Source of the DNA: Bin80 sp022820435 | Lineage (GTDB): Bacteria > Bacteroidota > Rhodothermia > Rhodothermales > Bin80 | Direction of reading: 5' to 3' | NCBI GenBank assembly: GCA_022820435.1 | Contig: JAJEFL010000150.1 | Coordinates: 1 to 17,594 of the forward strand | Length of the DNA: 17,594 bases | Shown here: piece by piece, positions 6,477 through 15,487 of the stretch | Numbering within the stretch: the stretch's first letter is position 1 | Layout: the number at the start of each line of letters is the position of its first letter | Position numbers and translations under genes: made by a program | Notes under the pieces: generated by a model | Seen by the model: the letters and a program-made list of their open reading frames with translations, nothing else | Databases searched by the model: none | What the model was told of the DNA's origin: nothing

Positions 6477-7670
6477 ATGACTCCTCCTAAACATACCATT
6501 GCGGGAGGTATACCTGTCCAGCAGGCTGCCTTGCAAATACCGCACAGAGATTTCTATCCGAGGCGAATCCAGGACCTCGACAGAGTTGGGATTGTTCTGC
6601 TTCACTGGGGCGGCCCAAGTCATGCCCGGAATGTTCATTCGTTCCTGCGCCGCGTTTACGACGACCAGTTTCAGGGGAACTATTCCCAGAGATTAAATTA
6701 TCTGCAATTGATTTTCTCGTGGCTTGCAGCGGTGTCAATGCGGGAAAAAGTTGCGCATGAATTGAAAGCCATCGGAGGCAACTGTCCTGCAGAGAAGTTA
6801 ATCCATGAGCAGGCGCAGGGACTGGAAGATACCCTGGATAGGCGCTGGGGAGATAAAATTAATGTTGACTTTCGTGTGTACGCTGCAACCCAGTATGCAG
6901 CCCCGTCCCTGCCGGATACGGCAAAGCAGATGGAACAGGACGGGGTCGAACATGTGATTCTAGTCCCTGCCTATCTGCAGGAATCCAATGCAGGAATGCA
7001 AAAGTCAATCGGAAAATGGCAAAATCTGACGGCCAGTAATAAGATCCCCCAATGGTCAACCTATGCCATCTCACCTTTTGGCCGCGTTCCGGGAGTCCTG
7101 AGAGCACTTAGCGAACGTATCGACCAGACGCTCCAGCGGTTTCCAAAACCGTACCGGTCCAGTACTGCAGTGATTTTTTGTGCTCCGGGGATCCCCGGTC
7201 AGAACAAAGTTAAGTTCAGGGAAGAGGTCCTGCAGGTGAGCAAAGATGTCATGCGGATACGGAAAGAACAACGTCTGTGGAATACCGCGTTTTATGGGTA
7301 CTACGACCCCGTCGGGGACTATCTCCGGGAACTGAAGGAGACCGTCATTGAAATGGCCTATGCAGGTAACCGCTGCGTTATGCTGCTGCCGCTTTGCGGA
7401 ATTACCGAAAATCTGCAGACAACCTACAGCATGGACATTGCCTGTCGGAATTTTGCCCACCAGTCCGGAGTTCGTCACTTCGAAGTTGCCGGGGCACTGA
7501 ACAGTTATGGGTTGTTTCTGGAAACTCTGTCTGATATGATCGGTGAGGCGGTGGAGTCCAGTATGCATAGTGCGCCGCCGGGCGAATCACAGGTCATTTG
7601 CCCGCCAGAGATACCAGCTGGCAACACTTCGGAATGGTTTCCAATCATTCCCCAGCGACTGAAGGTCTGA
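6477..7670 (+). CDS. Divergent ferrochelatase-family protein, catalytic residues apparently replaced
   Basis: The protein has 397 residues from the ATG at 6477 (a TTG at 6459 would add six). The chelatase fold is visible: VGIVLLHWGGP near residue 38 (family: VLLxNLGxP), the Q-x-x-L-x-x-x-L stretch after GNCPAE, QYAAPSLPDTAKQM…GVEHVILVPAYLQES (family: RY..P..LPLYPQYS) and a C-terminal LLPLCGITENLQTTY. In ordinary HemH the metal-binding catalytic His lies in SAHGLP. Here the aligned motif is CAPGIP, with Pro237. The conserved Glu of DHxETLYE aligns with Gln314, although Glu311 is nearby. It may therefore be a non-catalytic paralogue, a chelatase for another metal, or a lineage-specific HemH with altered chemistry. 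The ordinary ferrochelatase start and NLG motif are also altered. The 3' end overlaps the convergent glycosylase gene by 84 bp. Confidence 0.75.
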   Translation: MTPPKHTIAGGIPVQQAALQIPHRDFYPRRIQDLDRVGIVLLHWGGPSHARNVHSFLRRVYDDQFQGNYSQRLNYLQLIFSWLAAVSMREKVAHELKAIGGNCPAEKLIHEQAQGLEDTLDRRWGDKINVDFRVYAATQYAAPSLPDTAKQMEQDGVEHVILVPAYLQESNAGMQKSIGKWQNLTASNKIPQWSTYAISPFGRVPGVLRALSERIDQTLQRFPKPYRSSTAVIFCAPGIPGQNKVKFREEVLQVSKDVMRIRKEQRLWNTAFYGYYDPVGDYLRELKETVIEMAYAGNRCVMLLPLCGITENLQTTYSMDIACRNFAHQSGVRHFEVAGALNSYGLFLETLSDMIGEAVESSMHSAPPGESQVICPPEIPAGNTSEWFPIIPQRLKV

Positions 7671-8201
7671 GGGTTTAGGGAGTTCCTCCAGTTCGTAGGC
7701 GATCTTGTAGCCGCGGCGGATTCCCAGATCTGTAACCGGCCATACATCCGGGCGACCCAGATTAAAAATCAGAAGCATCTGAACCGTCCAGATCCCGATC
7801 CCCCGGTGGACAGTCAGTGCCTCAATGATCTCATTGTCTCCCATGGTCTTGATGCGTGTTCGATCCGGCAGTGTACCGTCTTTTGCACTTATAGCCAGAC
7901 TGCGAATCGTATTCTCCTTTGTCTGGGACAGCCCCACCGACCGCAGGGTACCGTGCGGAGTTTCAAGCAGAGCAGCCGGTTCAGGAGGACCATCAAACCG
8001 GTCAAACAGCCGCCCCTGGATGGCTTTGCCTGCATGCGTTGAAATTTGCTGGAAGATGACCGAGCGCACCAGTGCCTGGAAAGGGCTCCATTCGCGGGTC
8101 AAGATCAATTCAAAGGCCCCAACGCGGGTAATCAGGCTGGCCATGCGTGGGTCGGAGGCCCTGAGAACCTGCAGGGCTTCATCAATGTCGTAAGAAATCA
8201 T
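7587..8201 (-). CDS. AlkA-like HhH-GPD DNA-3-methyladenine glycosylase
   Basis: The 204-residue base-excision-repair enzyme is predicted to remove alkylated purines from DNA. The N-terminal helices (FQALVRSVIFQQIS, 41-54) match the Mag1/AlkA pattern. The helix-hairpin-helix reads VHRGIGIWTVQMLL (131-144), and the catalytic Asp is Asp158 in WPVTDLGIRRG. The C-terminal WKPFRSVASWYLWR is the usual family ending, so the protein looks complete. It lacks the AlkA N-terminal beta domain and so resembles the short Mag-type enzymes. It converges on the ferrochelatase-like gene with an 84-bp tail-to-tail overlap, and diverges from the small secreted gene starting at 8315. Confidence 0.92.
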   Translation of the reverse strand: MISYDIDEALQVLRASDPRMASLITRVGAFELILTREWSPFQALVRSVIFQQISTHAGKAIQGRLFDRFDGPPEPAALLETPHGTLRSVGLSQTKENTIRSLAISAKDGTLPDRTRIKTMGDNEIIEALTVHRGIGIWTVQMLLIFNLGRPDVWPVTDLGIRRGYKIAYELEELPKPSDLQSLGNDWKPFRSVASWYLWRANDL

Positions 8202-8212
8202 CCAAAAGAAAG

Positions 8213-8248
8213 TTTGTCAAAAAAATTTTTCGCCGTGTGTAACATTTG
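8213..8248 (+). promoter_or_regulatory. Possible Bacteroidota-type promoter for the small secreted gene
   Basis: TTTG (8213-8216) and AACATTTG (8241-8248, one mismatch to TAnnTTTG) lie 24 bp apart in the 113-bp divergent gap, upstream of an AT-rich leader. The spacing is a few bases longer than usual, so this is tentative. Confidence 0.3.
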
Positions 8249-8261
8249 GGAAAGCGCTTCC
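8248..8261. promoter_or_regulatory. Near-palindromic operator-like site
   Basis: GGGAAAGCGCTTCC has a perfect AGCGCT core with GGAA/TTCC arms offset by one base. It resembles LacI-family operators (GGAAAGCGCTTTCC type). It begins at the last base of the candidate -7 box and so would block or modulate transcription toward 8315. No cognate regulator is seen. Confidence 0.25.
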
Positions 8262-8314
8262 GTAACGTCCTTTAGAGTAAGTCACCAAATCTCATAACCA
8301 AACCCTACAAAACC

Positions 8315-8752
8315 ATGAGAACCCTTTTTGCACTTTGCTTTTCAGCACTTTTCGCAGTACCCCTTTTTGCACAGGATGTTGCAAGTATCCTCGATGACGA
8401 CAATATTCGATGGAATCTTGCGGCTGCACAAATCGAAACCTCTCTGGATTCAGAATACCAGTCGGTTCGTGAGCAGACCCTGAAGAACGCAATCATCCTG
8501 GCGACCCTCTATCGCGACAAGTTTGACTTGAGTGATGATGGATCGCTGTTGCGTAAAATCTACAGGGAGTCTGAGTCGGATGAGAACCACAAACTGGCGC
8601 TGGCACTGCTTCACACAATCGGCGGCACCAGAGTACATGACCTGCTGATCCACACGACGAGTCAGGCCGAATCGGATGAAATCCGTCTCGTTCTGGCCTC
8701 GGTGCTGAACGAGTACTACAACAGTCGCCAGACGGCCTCCATCATAGGATAA
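8315..8752 (+). CDS. Small secreted hypothetical protein
   Basis: The 145-residue protein begins with a clean signal peptide (MRTLFALCFSALFAVPLFAQ, cleavage probably after AFA/LFA-Q near residue 20). The mature part is acidic and all-helical: two or three repeated helix pairs (REQTLKNAIILATLYRD, NHKLALALLHTIGG, EIRLVLASVLNEYY), reminiscent of a HEAT-like or TPR-like fold. I do not recognise a named family. There is no Shine-Dalgarno; the leader before ATG is A/C-rich (CCCTACAAAACC), common in Bacteroidota. It is transcribed alone and ends at the hairpin terminator 49 bp downstream. It is probably periplasmic. Confidence 0.8.
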   Translation: MRTLFALCFSALFAVPLFAQDVASILDDDNIRWNLAAAQIETSLDSEYQSVREQTLKNAIILATLYRDKFDLSDDGSLLRKIYRESESDENHKLALALLHTIGGTRVHDLLIHTTSQAESDEIRLVLASVLNEYYNSRQTASIIG

Positions 8753-8801
8753 CTCCGTATCTGATCTGAATCCTGTCGTCGGTTTGGATCGGACAAGTTC
8801 C

Positions 8802-8832
8802 GGGGGCATACGGGAACATCCCGTGTGCCCCC
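8802..8832. terminator. Bidirectional hairpin terminator between convergent genes
   Basis: GGGGGCATACGGGA (8802-8815) pairs with TCCCGTGTGCCCCC (8819-8832) in a 14-bp stem with one G-T wobble and a 3-base loop. It lies between the stops of the rightward 8315 gene and the leftward tamB gene. There is no long T tract on either side, so termination may rely on stem strength alone. Confidence 0.7.
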
Positions 8833-8852
8833 GCTTGCATTTGGATGGATAT

Positions 8853-11800
8853 TCAAGACCCACGCTCCCCTTCATCCTGCCCCTTTGCGTCAGGTACGTC
8901 CCGCCTCAGTAAGCGCCGCCACGAGGTGAATTCCGTTCGATAATTGAGTCCAATTCCAGTTTCCCGGTTGATGAGCGACTCACTCAATACATCCCCTTCA
9001 CGCCGGTAAAAGAATTCTACGGCAACTGAGGGACTGAGTTGAATTTGCACAATAAACTCTCCCTCAAGTCCCTGTGGAGCCACTTCTTCGGTGTTCAGCC
9101 CCCGGTAGACTCCCTGCCCGCGAATCAGCAGACGTTCATCCAGAAGTCGGAATGCAATATCTGCGGATACATCCAGGTCCTGAACGGTCTCGTCACTTTG
9201 GACACCCAGCCGAAAATCCGCCTGTGGAATTACCTGACTCAAATATCGATTCAGTTGACTGACGACCAGACTGGATACACTGTTCACGGCCGAACTTGTC
9301 AGGATTCCGCTCCGCGTGCCGTTGGCGGAGAGCAGAAACGAATTCGTGAGCAGTACACTTGTTGCGTGTTCTGCCGCAAGGTCCGGCCGGTTTAAGTAGG
9401 AATCCAGAAGCGGTGTATCACTAATAGCTTCCTGTCTTTGATCTACCTCCAGTGCTAAGTCGATCAGAACGGCATTCAAACTTCCCGATACATCAAGGGT
9501 TACGATCACAGGCAGGCTCGTCTGGATGGTGCCGCCCACATCTTCGGGAAGCCCACTGCGTGAAGCGCGTGTACGGTAGGCTCCCTGAATATCAAGTGCA
9601 GGATTGAGGGGGTCCCCATTCCAGATAATTGTACCGGAGTCAATCAGGAAGCGCCTGACGAAGACCTCCCCCGCAGTAAAGAGATAATCACCGGAAGAGA
9701 TTCCAAAGGAGCCATAGGTGGCTACATCTCCTCCGGTTCGCTGGATCTGTACACGGGCCGTTCCAATCCCGTTAATCACATCTCCCAGGAGTGGATCCAC
9801 GACCAGGTGAATGCTGGATCCGGGTGGCCCGGTAAGATTAAGATCCATGTCCAGTCCATCCCGGAATAAACGCTCTCCCTCGGGGCGTACATCTAAAATA
9901 TTTTCGCGCTGCCGGAAGGAGGTCAACTGCCCTTCCACAGGACGTGTGGGATCCACATAGACGATGAATCCAGGATCATGTGCGGTGCCTGATTCCCGGA
10001 TTGGGATATAGATTTCACTTTGTGGAGAGACAACCAGATTGTCGGAGCGCAGGAATGAAGTATGGATAGGACCTGTTAATGTTGCATCCCCGGATACACG
10101 GATGTCTCCATAAAATGCGAGGTTGCTTGTATGCGTCTGTACATCCATAATTTGCAGTGAATCCAGATCCGCCGCTGCATCAAAGGACAGAAATTGAAAA
10201 TCATTCAGGTCAAGCGTCCCTGCAAGTGTGGCTGCTCCGCCGTAAGGATCCTCTATATTCAACTGATTAATGAGAATTTTATCATTTTGAAGGCTGACCG
10301 AAGCCGTTGTTGAATAGGAGGAATTGAATCGGGGAATCCCAAAGTGGCCATTCTTCCAGTCCAGTGCCCCGCCAAGAATTAAATCATCGACCGGGCCTTT
10401 TAAGGTAACATTTCCATGAAACCCGCCTCTAAAATCTGCAAACTGTCGCAAGATTAATTGCAAAAATGACGCATCCAGGTGGTCGACATCCATAAAAATA
10501 TCAAGCTCACCGGGCGAATTTGATCCGGGAACGATAAAATTTCCGGTCACAGCCATCTGATTGCTCGCATAGAGATGCCCCGTCGGTGCTGTGTTGAGGG
10601 AGTCAATGATCATTGCAATTCTCAGGTCTGATCCGCCTGGCAGGAGAATGCTTGAAGCCTGAAGACGCCCCACCAGGCGATTGTCGAATGTGAGCGTATC
10701 CACGTCCAGCGTGCCGGTGATTTCGGGCATCCAGAGTCCGGTCCATGAAAGATCGGCATCAATTTCTCCTCCAAAAGGTCGCCTCAATTCCAGGATACTG
10801 GAAAGATGATTCAGATCTACTCCATCCAGATTCAGTCTCAGGGTGTCCGAGGGGAGCGGGGACAGATCTCCCCGGATCGTGACCGTTTGAATCTGGTCAA
10901 GAAACGGACTCGTTGTTTCCAGTCGCAGCGGAGCAATGACGGTCGCATTGGAATACAGATCGATATTCGTACGCTGCGGGGTCTTCCAGATCGTATCGCC
11001 AATTGGAATGCGCAGGTCATGGATTTGTATCTGGACCCGATCTGAAAGCAGTTCAACGCCGGATGACAGATACCCCCGGGGGGAAACCCCTTCTTCACCG
11101 GTGTAGATGTCAACAGTCCCGGTCCGGCCATCCTGCTGCATGGAGATTTCGGGTTTTTGAATCGTGAATTGGTGCTCTGTCAGGGAGTCGGCGGACACAT
11201 TCAAATGAATGTCCCAATCCGATTCAATCTCCTGACTCAGGTTGGCGGTAAGTGCCAGAGTCGCTTCAGTCTGATAAGCAGAAAAATCTCCGAATACAAA
11301 ATGATTGTCCTGCAATCGGGATTGCAGTCGGAAGGTGTCCGGGCCGGCCAGAAGGTCTGCCGTCCCCTGTGCCTGACTGGAAAACGCAGGAAGGATCGCC
11401 ATGAACGCATCCGCAGCCGGGTGCGTGTGGAGTTTCCAGACAAGGTGCAGTTCAACAGGGCGGAACGGAGGGTTTTTCGTGGATTGCCCCTCCTCCGTTT
11501 CCTCCAGAGGAAACGGATCGGTGATCTCTGTCTGCGTTGCTGTACTGGACGGGTCTGTTCTCTGGTGACTCAAATGGCGTTTTGCCGTCTCGGCAAATGC
11601 TGCAAGCCAGATGGTTTGTGCCTGATAAAGTGAGTGCCCGTCAAATCTGCCGGACACCTCAAGATCCATCATATCTCCCCGTACAATAATACGGGGCCCC
11701 GTGGTGGTCGAATCATGGACAAGAAAGTACCAGGTGGTCGGGGGCGTGGAACGGGTGAGGTTCTGCCAACTGAGCGAGGATGAATCCGTGTCAATTTTGA

Positions 11801-13394
11801 GGGACGCGGAGAGGTCATCCAGACTGGTTCCTCGGCCAAATAACTTCCAGGTTGCATACAGGTCTGTTTTCAGATTGGGAGTTCGCAGCAGGGGGCCAAG
11901 ATCAAATCTGCTTAATGCACCCTCGCTTTCATAGGAGAGGATCCCCGATGTCCAGTCTGCGGTGATTTCTGCCGATAGACGGGACGCTTGCTCTGTGACG
12001 AATCCATTAAGATCCAATACGCTTCCCTGGAGTGTTCCCTCCGCCCACAGGCTGTCCAATGATCGTTCCCCTATCATAGAGGAAGACAGTGCAAGTGAGA
12101 CAGAGAGTGAGGGGGACTGGATTCGCGTTCCCTCAATTGCAAGATGACCGCTGATCAGACCACGCAGTGTCTCATCCCCGGTAAGGTCAAATGGATTAAT
12201 CTTTGAAGCGGATAGTTCCATGTCATAATTCCAGTAGGTCTGACGATGGGCAGTTCCCCACAGATGTCCACGGCTGCCTGTTTCGGTTGCAATACGGATA
12301 TCTCCCACAAGTTCAAGGTTATTCGGAGCACTTTGACCTTCCAGAATCCCCTCAATCTGGATTATCCCGCCATTCCATGCCGTCAGATCAGCGGCAGCAG
12401 ACAGATCTGCCGGATCAATCATGGACGGGCCAACAGATGCTGTGAAGGAGATATTGTTTTCACGGATCTGGATGGTTGAAGCAGGAATCTCAATGCGTGA
12501 TCGGTCGGAGAATGCTGCGATATCCTGTAGGGACCACTGCACAGAATCACGACGGGCTTTTAAGTTCAGCGACAGCGAGTCCGGCAGGAGTACCTTTGGC
12601 GCAATGGCCTGAACAAAGCCGGGTGTCAAATAAGTTTGGGACAGCGTAAGATCAGCGACCCCGGTGGTCCGGGCAAGTATACCGTTCAGGGACACCCGAT
12701 TGGCGGTGCTGGATAGATTGAGCGCGTGAATCTGCAGTTGTTCCCGGCTGAGCAGCAACTCCCCATCGGCCTGGAAGTCCAGCGTATCCAGCGATGCTTC
12801 AATTGACGCAGTCGCCAGAAGCCGCTGACTGGTTTTCATGCTGATTTCGCCTTCCAGAGAGATATCGGACAGGGGCACTTCCGCCAGATCAAACAGCCAT
12901 CCCGACGCAATCAATGCGGGGGCATGTTCCTCATAAGAGATGGCCATGCGCCCTTCGGAGACGGAGAGTTTTACCGATTCAAATTCCCAGTTCGAAGCGC
13001 GGGCGGTTTTTCTCCGGGTGAGTACCGAAGACAGGTTCCATGTGCGGTCTGCCCGGTAATGCAATTGCAATGCAGGACGTACAATATCGAGTGTATGGAG
13101 ATTAAATTTTCTTCCAAATATCCCCTGCCAGTTCGGCTGTGCGATGATCTCGTCTACATGGAGCCAGCGGCGGTCCTGTTCATCATAGAGACTGACGTTT
13201 TGCAGGCGAATCGTCTGTTGGAGGTTTCCGGAGATCGTTCCAATGGCAATCCTTCCGGTATAAATTTCGGCAAATCTGGATTCAATCTTCTGACGCAGAT
13301 AGTCCCTCCCCACCTCGGTACGGGTCAGTCCAAGATAAACGAGGAAGCCACTCCCTAGTACGAAGACTGCAATCGCAGTGACACGCTTGAACAT
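8853..13394 (-). CDS. tamB: TamB/DUF490-family envelope protein (AsmA-like lipid-transport bridge)
   Basis: The protein has 1513 residues. A single N-terminal membrane anchor (about 6-23) is followed by over 1,400 residues of regularly alternating short beta strands, as in the periplasm-spanning groove proteins of the TamB/AsmA/YhdP group. The C-terminal 400 or so residues form the TamB (DUF490) domain: LTGPPGSSIHLVVDP, GTARVQIQRTGGD, YGSFGISSGDYLFTAG and a final TGIGLNYRTEF strand. TamB proteins link the inner membrane to an outer-membrane TamA/BamA-type barrel and move phospholipids or help barrel assembly. No TamA gene is adjacent. A stretch near residues 610-640 is rich in Ser/Thr/Glu and may be a flexible break between domains. 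The gene follows the esterase gene by 80 bp on the same strand with no terminator seen, so co-transcription is possible. No Shine-Dalgarno precedes the ATG at 13394. Confidence 0.9.
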   Translation of the reverse strand: MFKRVTAIAVFVLGSGFLVYLGLTRTEVGRDYLRQKIESRFAEIYTGRIAIGTISGNLQQTIRLQNVSLYDEQDRRWLHVDEIIAQPNWQGIFGRKFNLHTLDIVRPALQLHYRADRTWNLSSVLTRRKTARASNWEFESVKLSVSEGRMAISYEEHAPALIASGWLFDLAEVPLSDISLEGEISMKTSQRLLATASIEASLDTLDFQADGELLLSREQLQIHALNLSSTANRVSLNGILARTTGVADLTLSQTYLTPGFVQAIAPKVLLPDSLSLNLKARRDSVQWSLQDIAAFSDRSRIEIPASTIQIRENNISFTASVGPSMIDPADLSAAADLTAWNGGIIQIEGILEGQSAPNNLELVGDIRIATETGSRGHLWGTAHRQTYWNYDMELSASKINPFDLTGDETLRGLISGHLAIEGTRIQSPSLSVSLALSSSMIGERSLDSLWAEGTLQGSVLDLNGFVTEQASRLSAEITADWTSGILSYESEGALSRFDLGPLLRTPNLKTDLYATWKLFGRGTSLDDLSASLKIDTDSSSLSWQNLTRSTPPTTWYFLVHDSTTTGPRIIVRGDMMDLEVSGRFDGHSLYQAQTIWLAAFAETAKRHLSHQRTDPSSTATQTEITDPFPLEETEEGQSTKNPPFRPVELHLVWKLHTHPAADAFMAILPAFSSQAQGTADLLAGPDTFRLQSRLQDNHFVFGDFSAYQTEATLALTANLSQEIESDWDIHLNVSADSLTEHQFTIQKPEISMQQDGRTGTVDIYTGEEGVSPRGYLSSGVELLSDRVQIQIHDLRIPIGDTIWKTPQRTNIDLYSNATVIAPLRLETTSPFLDQIQTVTIRGDLSPLPSDTLRLNLDGVDLNHLSSILELRRPFGGEIDADLSWTGLWMPEITGTLDVDTLTFDNRLVGRLQASSILLPGGSDLRIAMIIDSLNTAPTGHLYASNQMAVTGNFIVPGSNSPGELDIFMDVDHLDASFLQLILRQFADFRGGFHGNVTLKGPVDDLILGGALDWKNGHFGIPRFNSSYSTTASVSLQNDKILINQLNIEDPYGGAATLAGTLDLNDFQFLSFDAAADLDSLQIMDVQTHTSNLAFYGDIRVSGDATLTGPIHTSFLRSDNLVVSPQSEIYIPIRESGTAHDPGFIVYVDPTRPVEGQLTSFRQRENILDVRPEGERLFRDGLDMDLNLTGPPGSSIHLVVDPLLGDVINGIGTARVQIQRTGGDVATYGSFGISSGDYLFTAGEVFVRRFLIDSGTIIWNGDPLNPALDIQGAYRTRASRSGLPEDVGGTIQTSLPVIVTLDVSGSLNAVLIDLALEVDQRQEAISDTPLLDSYLNRPDLAAEHATSVLLTNSFLLSANGTRSGILTSSAVNSVSSLVVSQLNRYLSQVIPQADFRLGVQSDETVQDLDVSADIAFRLLDERLLIRGQGVYRGLNTEEVAPQGLEGEFIVQIQLSPSVAVEFFYRREGDVLSESLINRETGIGLNYRTEFTSWRRLLRRDVPDAKGQDEGERGS

Positions 13395-13474
13395 GAATCC
13401 ATGTGTGTGAGGACCGGGTTGGACATCCGATGAAAGAGGGGGATCTACGAATCAACTGATTTGACGGGAAGATT

Positions 13475-15385
13475 CTAGTGTCCAGTTCGGAACGGGGCGG
13501 CAGGCAGTCCTTCTACATTGATCAGGTTTGCAGTCGCCGGGTTGTCTGCCCAGGCATACCGGATTGATGTTGGATTTTGGACATTCGGGTGAGACACAAC
13601 TACGGTATCTCCCTGAATTTGAGCTTCCGCCCATAGGAATATTCCATCAGATCCTGCAATCGCAAATCCTCTAAGAGAATCCTCTCCCCTGACCGTCAGT
13701 CCGCTGCCAACATGATCAAACGAGATCACAACCGTCCCATTTTCGATGGTATGGTTCCGGTAAATGGGCCCGGAGTGGACGATCTGATCCCCATAAACGA
13801 GATTTTTTGCCCAGAGTGCGAGGCGAACTCCCACCTCCTGTTTATTTCCTGGATGAATATCGTCTGCTTCCCCAATGTCCAGTGTGATAGCCTGCCCGAC
13901 ATTGGGCAGTTCCATTGCCGCCGCTTGAGATTCGCGCAGGATCGCCCAGTTGCTTTCAGCGGGGGTTTCCTGTGCTGCTCGAAAACTGGCCAGAGATACG
14001 AACAAAAATGGGGCATCTTCGTGATCCCACAGTGTACGCCACCGGGTGATCATGGATTGGAACTGGTCGGCATAGGTGGTGGCGGTCTCGGGATCATTGG
14101 CATTGGATTCTCCCTGATACCAGATAAACCCGGTGATGGGAAAACGCAGGATCGGGTGAATCATGGCATTATAGAGCAGGACTGGCTGCTGGTTGGGAGT
14201 TCCATCGGGGTTAATCTGGAACTGCCCTACGCGAATTTTCCAGGTCCCTTCCAGATCTATCTCGCCATCTGCCCACCGGAGGGCTGGTCGGGCATCCCCG
14301 GCCACCAATCCTCCGTTCCCCCATAGATCATGCACGCGGACGGTTAGCTGGTTGATGCCGGGCTGCAGGATGCCTTTATCAACCGCATATTCCCGCTGAA
14401 TCTGGTATTGGTCGGTTTGGCCTACCGGATGACCATTGATCCAGGTCATATCCTGGTCATCAACGATGCCGAGGTGCAAGACTGCGTTGGCGGGAACGGA
14501 GTCAAGTTCAAAGCGGGTGCGGTACCAGACCACACCGTTTAATCCTTCAAGGCCGCCTGCCTCCCATGTTCCGGGAACTGCAATCTCCATCCATTCCGTG
14601 TCATCAAGGGCTGGAGCCGCCCAGATCGGCATCTCTCCGTCAAGGCCTGCATCCGAGTTTGCCGAAGCGCCGTGCTCCTCGGTGAAGATTCGTGCAAGGC
14701 TGTCTGCACGGGCTCTGGGGGCTTCCCAAAGTTGTGAGATTTGCGCATCATCCATTCCAAGCGCAGCGGGATCCATCCAGGCTTCAATTCGGCTGCCGCC
14801 CCAGGATGTGTTCAAAATTCCAATCGGAATATCAGCGGATGCGCGGAGTTCACGGGCAAAGGAGTATCCGACTGCGGTAAAGTCTCCTACATGTTCTGGA
14901 CCGGCCGCGTGCCATTGCCCGCCGGCCAGCGTATCTTCAGGGGTATAGGACCAACTCCGAGGGACTTTGTAATGACGCAGGAGCGGATCATCTGCCGATG
15001 CGATTTCCTGTTCGGCATTCGCCGAGTTCGTAACAGACCATTCCATATTGGATTGGCCAGACGCAATCCAGATATCACCAAACATGATATTTTCGGCAGT
15101 CAATGTGTCGGTTTCGGTGGCAACCGTGAGTTGATGTGGTCCGCCGGCAGGGTGCGGTTCAAGGAAGACAAGCCATTTACCTTCGGGGTCCGCACGTACG
15201 AATAATTGATTTTGATCCAGCGAGACGGTCACCACTGCATCGGGAGCCGATGTTCCCCATACGGGGATGGAGGCATCACGTTGAAGGACGGCTCCGGTAC
15301 GGAACAGTTTATTTACAGTGAATGGCTGGGACAATACATCACTATCCATTAGGAACGTGAGAAGAATGGCAGAGAAAATTCGCAT
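13475..15385 (-). CDS. Secreted sialate O-acetylesterase-like SGNH hydrolase
   Basis: The protein has 636 residues. It starts with a short hydrophobic signal-like segment (1-19, cleavage near LSQ), then a beta-sandwich domain (to about 95). The SGNH esterase domain (SASA/DUF303) carries the nucleophile Ser112 in GDIWIASGQSNMEW, the block NTSWGGSRIEAWM, FIWYQGESN, and the catalytic pair Asp509-x-His511 in DIHPGNKQ. An inserted jelly-roll segment (roughly 260-400; WYRTRF…VDDQDMTWINGHPVG…LTVRVHDLWGNGG) resembles the glycoside-hydrolase family 2 sugar-binding domain common in these enzymes. It is predicted to deacetylate sialic acids or acetylated polysaccharides outside the inner membrane. Length and domain order fit Bacteroidota/Planctomycetota homologues. 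The substrate cannot be fixed from sequence; no sialidase or polysaccharide locus is beside it. Confidence 0.9.
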   Translation of the reverse strand: MRIFSAILLTFLMDSDVLSQPFTVNKLFRTGAVLQRDASIPVWGTSAPDAVVTVSLDQNQLFVRADPEGKWLVFLEPHPAGGPHQLTVATETDTLTAENIMFGDIWIASGQSNMEWSVTNSANAEQEIASADDPLLRHYKVPRSWSYTPEDTLAGGQWHAAGPEHVGDFTAVGYSFARELRASADIPIGILNTSWGGSRIEAWMDPAALGMDDAQISQLWEAPRARADSLARIFTEEHGASANSDAGLDGEMPIWAAPALDDTEWMEIAVPGTWEAGGLEGLNGVVWYRTRFELDSVPANAVLHLGIVDDQDMTWINGHPVGQTDQYQIQREYAVDKGILQPGINQLTVRVHDLWGNGGLVAGDARPALRWADGEIDLEGTWKIRVGQFQINPDGTPNQQPVLLYNAMIHPILRFPITGFIWYQGESNANDPETATTYADQFQSMITRWRTLWDHEDAPFLFVSLASFRAAQETPAESNWAILRESQAAAMELPNVGQAITLDIGEADDIHPGNKQEVGVRLALWAKNLVYGDQIVHSGPIYRNHTIENGTVVISFDHVGSGLTVRGEDSLRGFAIAGSDGIFLWAEAQIQGDTVVVSHPNVQNPTSIRYAWADNPATANLINVEGLPAAPFRTGH

Positions 15386-15457
15386 AAAAACTATATTCTG
15401 ATGATCTGGTGAATGTTAGGCCCCTAGATTTCCAGGTTGTCTCACATAGCGGTAAAC

Positions 15458-15487
15458 ACTATACTCACTTCCCAAAATAATGCTCAA
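15458..15487 (-). promoter_or_regulatory. Possible sigma70-like promoter for the esterase-tamB pair
   Basis: On the minus strand TTGAGC (15487-15482) and TATAGT (15463-15458) are separated by 18 bp, about 73 bp before the esterase ATG. It is the best match in the 290-bp divergent gap between the esterase and hemL. The same interval gives no equally good promoter for hemL. Confidence 0.35.

Noticed and set aside
13712..14326. 204-codon plus-strand open frame
   Set aside because: It is fully antisense to the catalytic region of the esterase, whose motifs are conserved in the minus frame.
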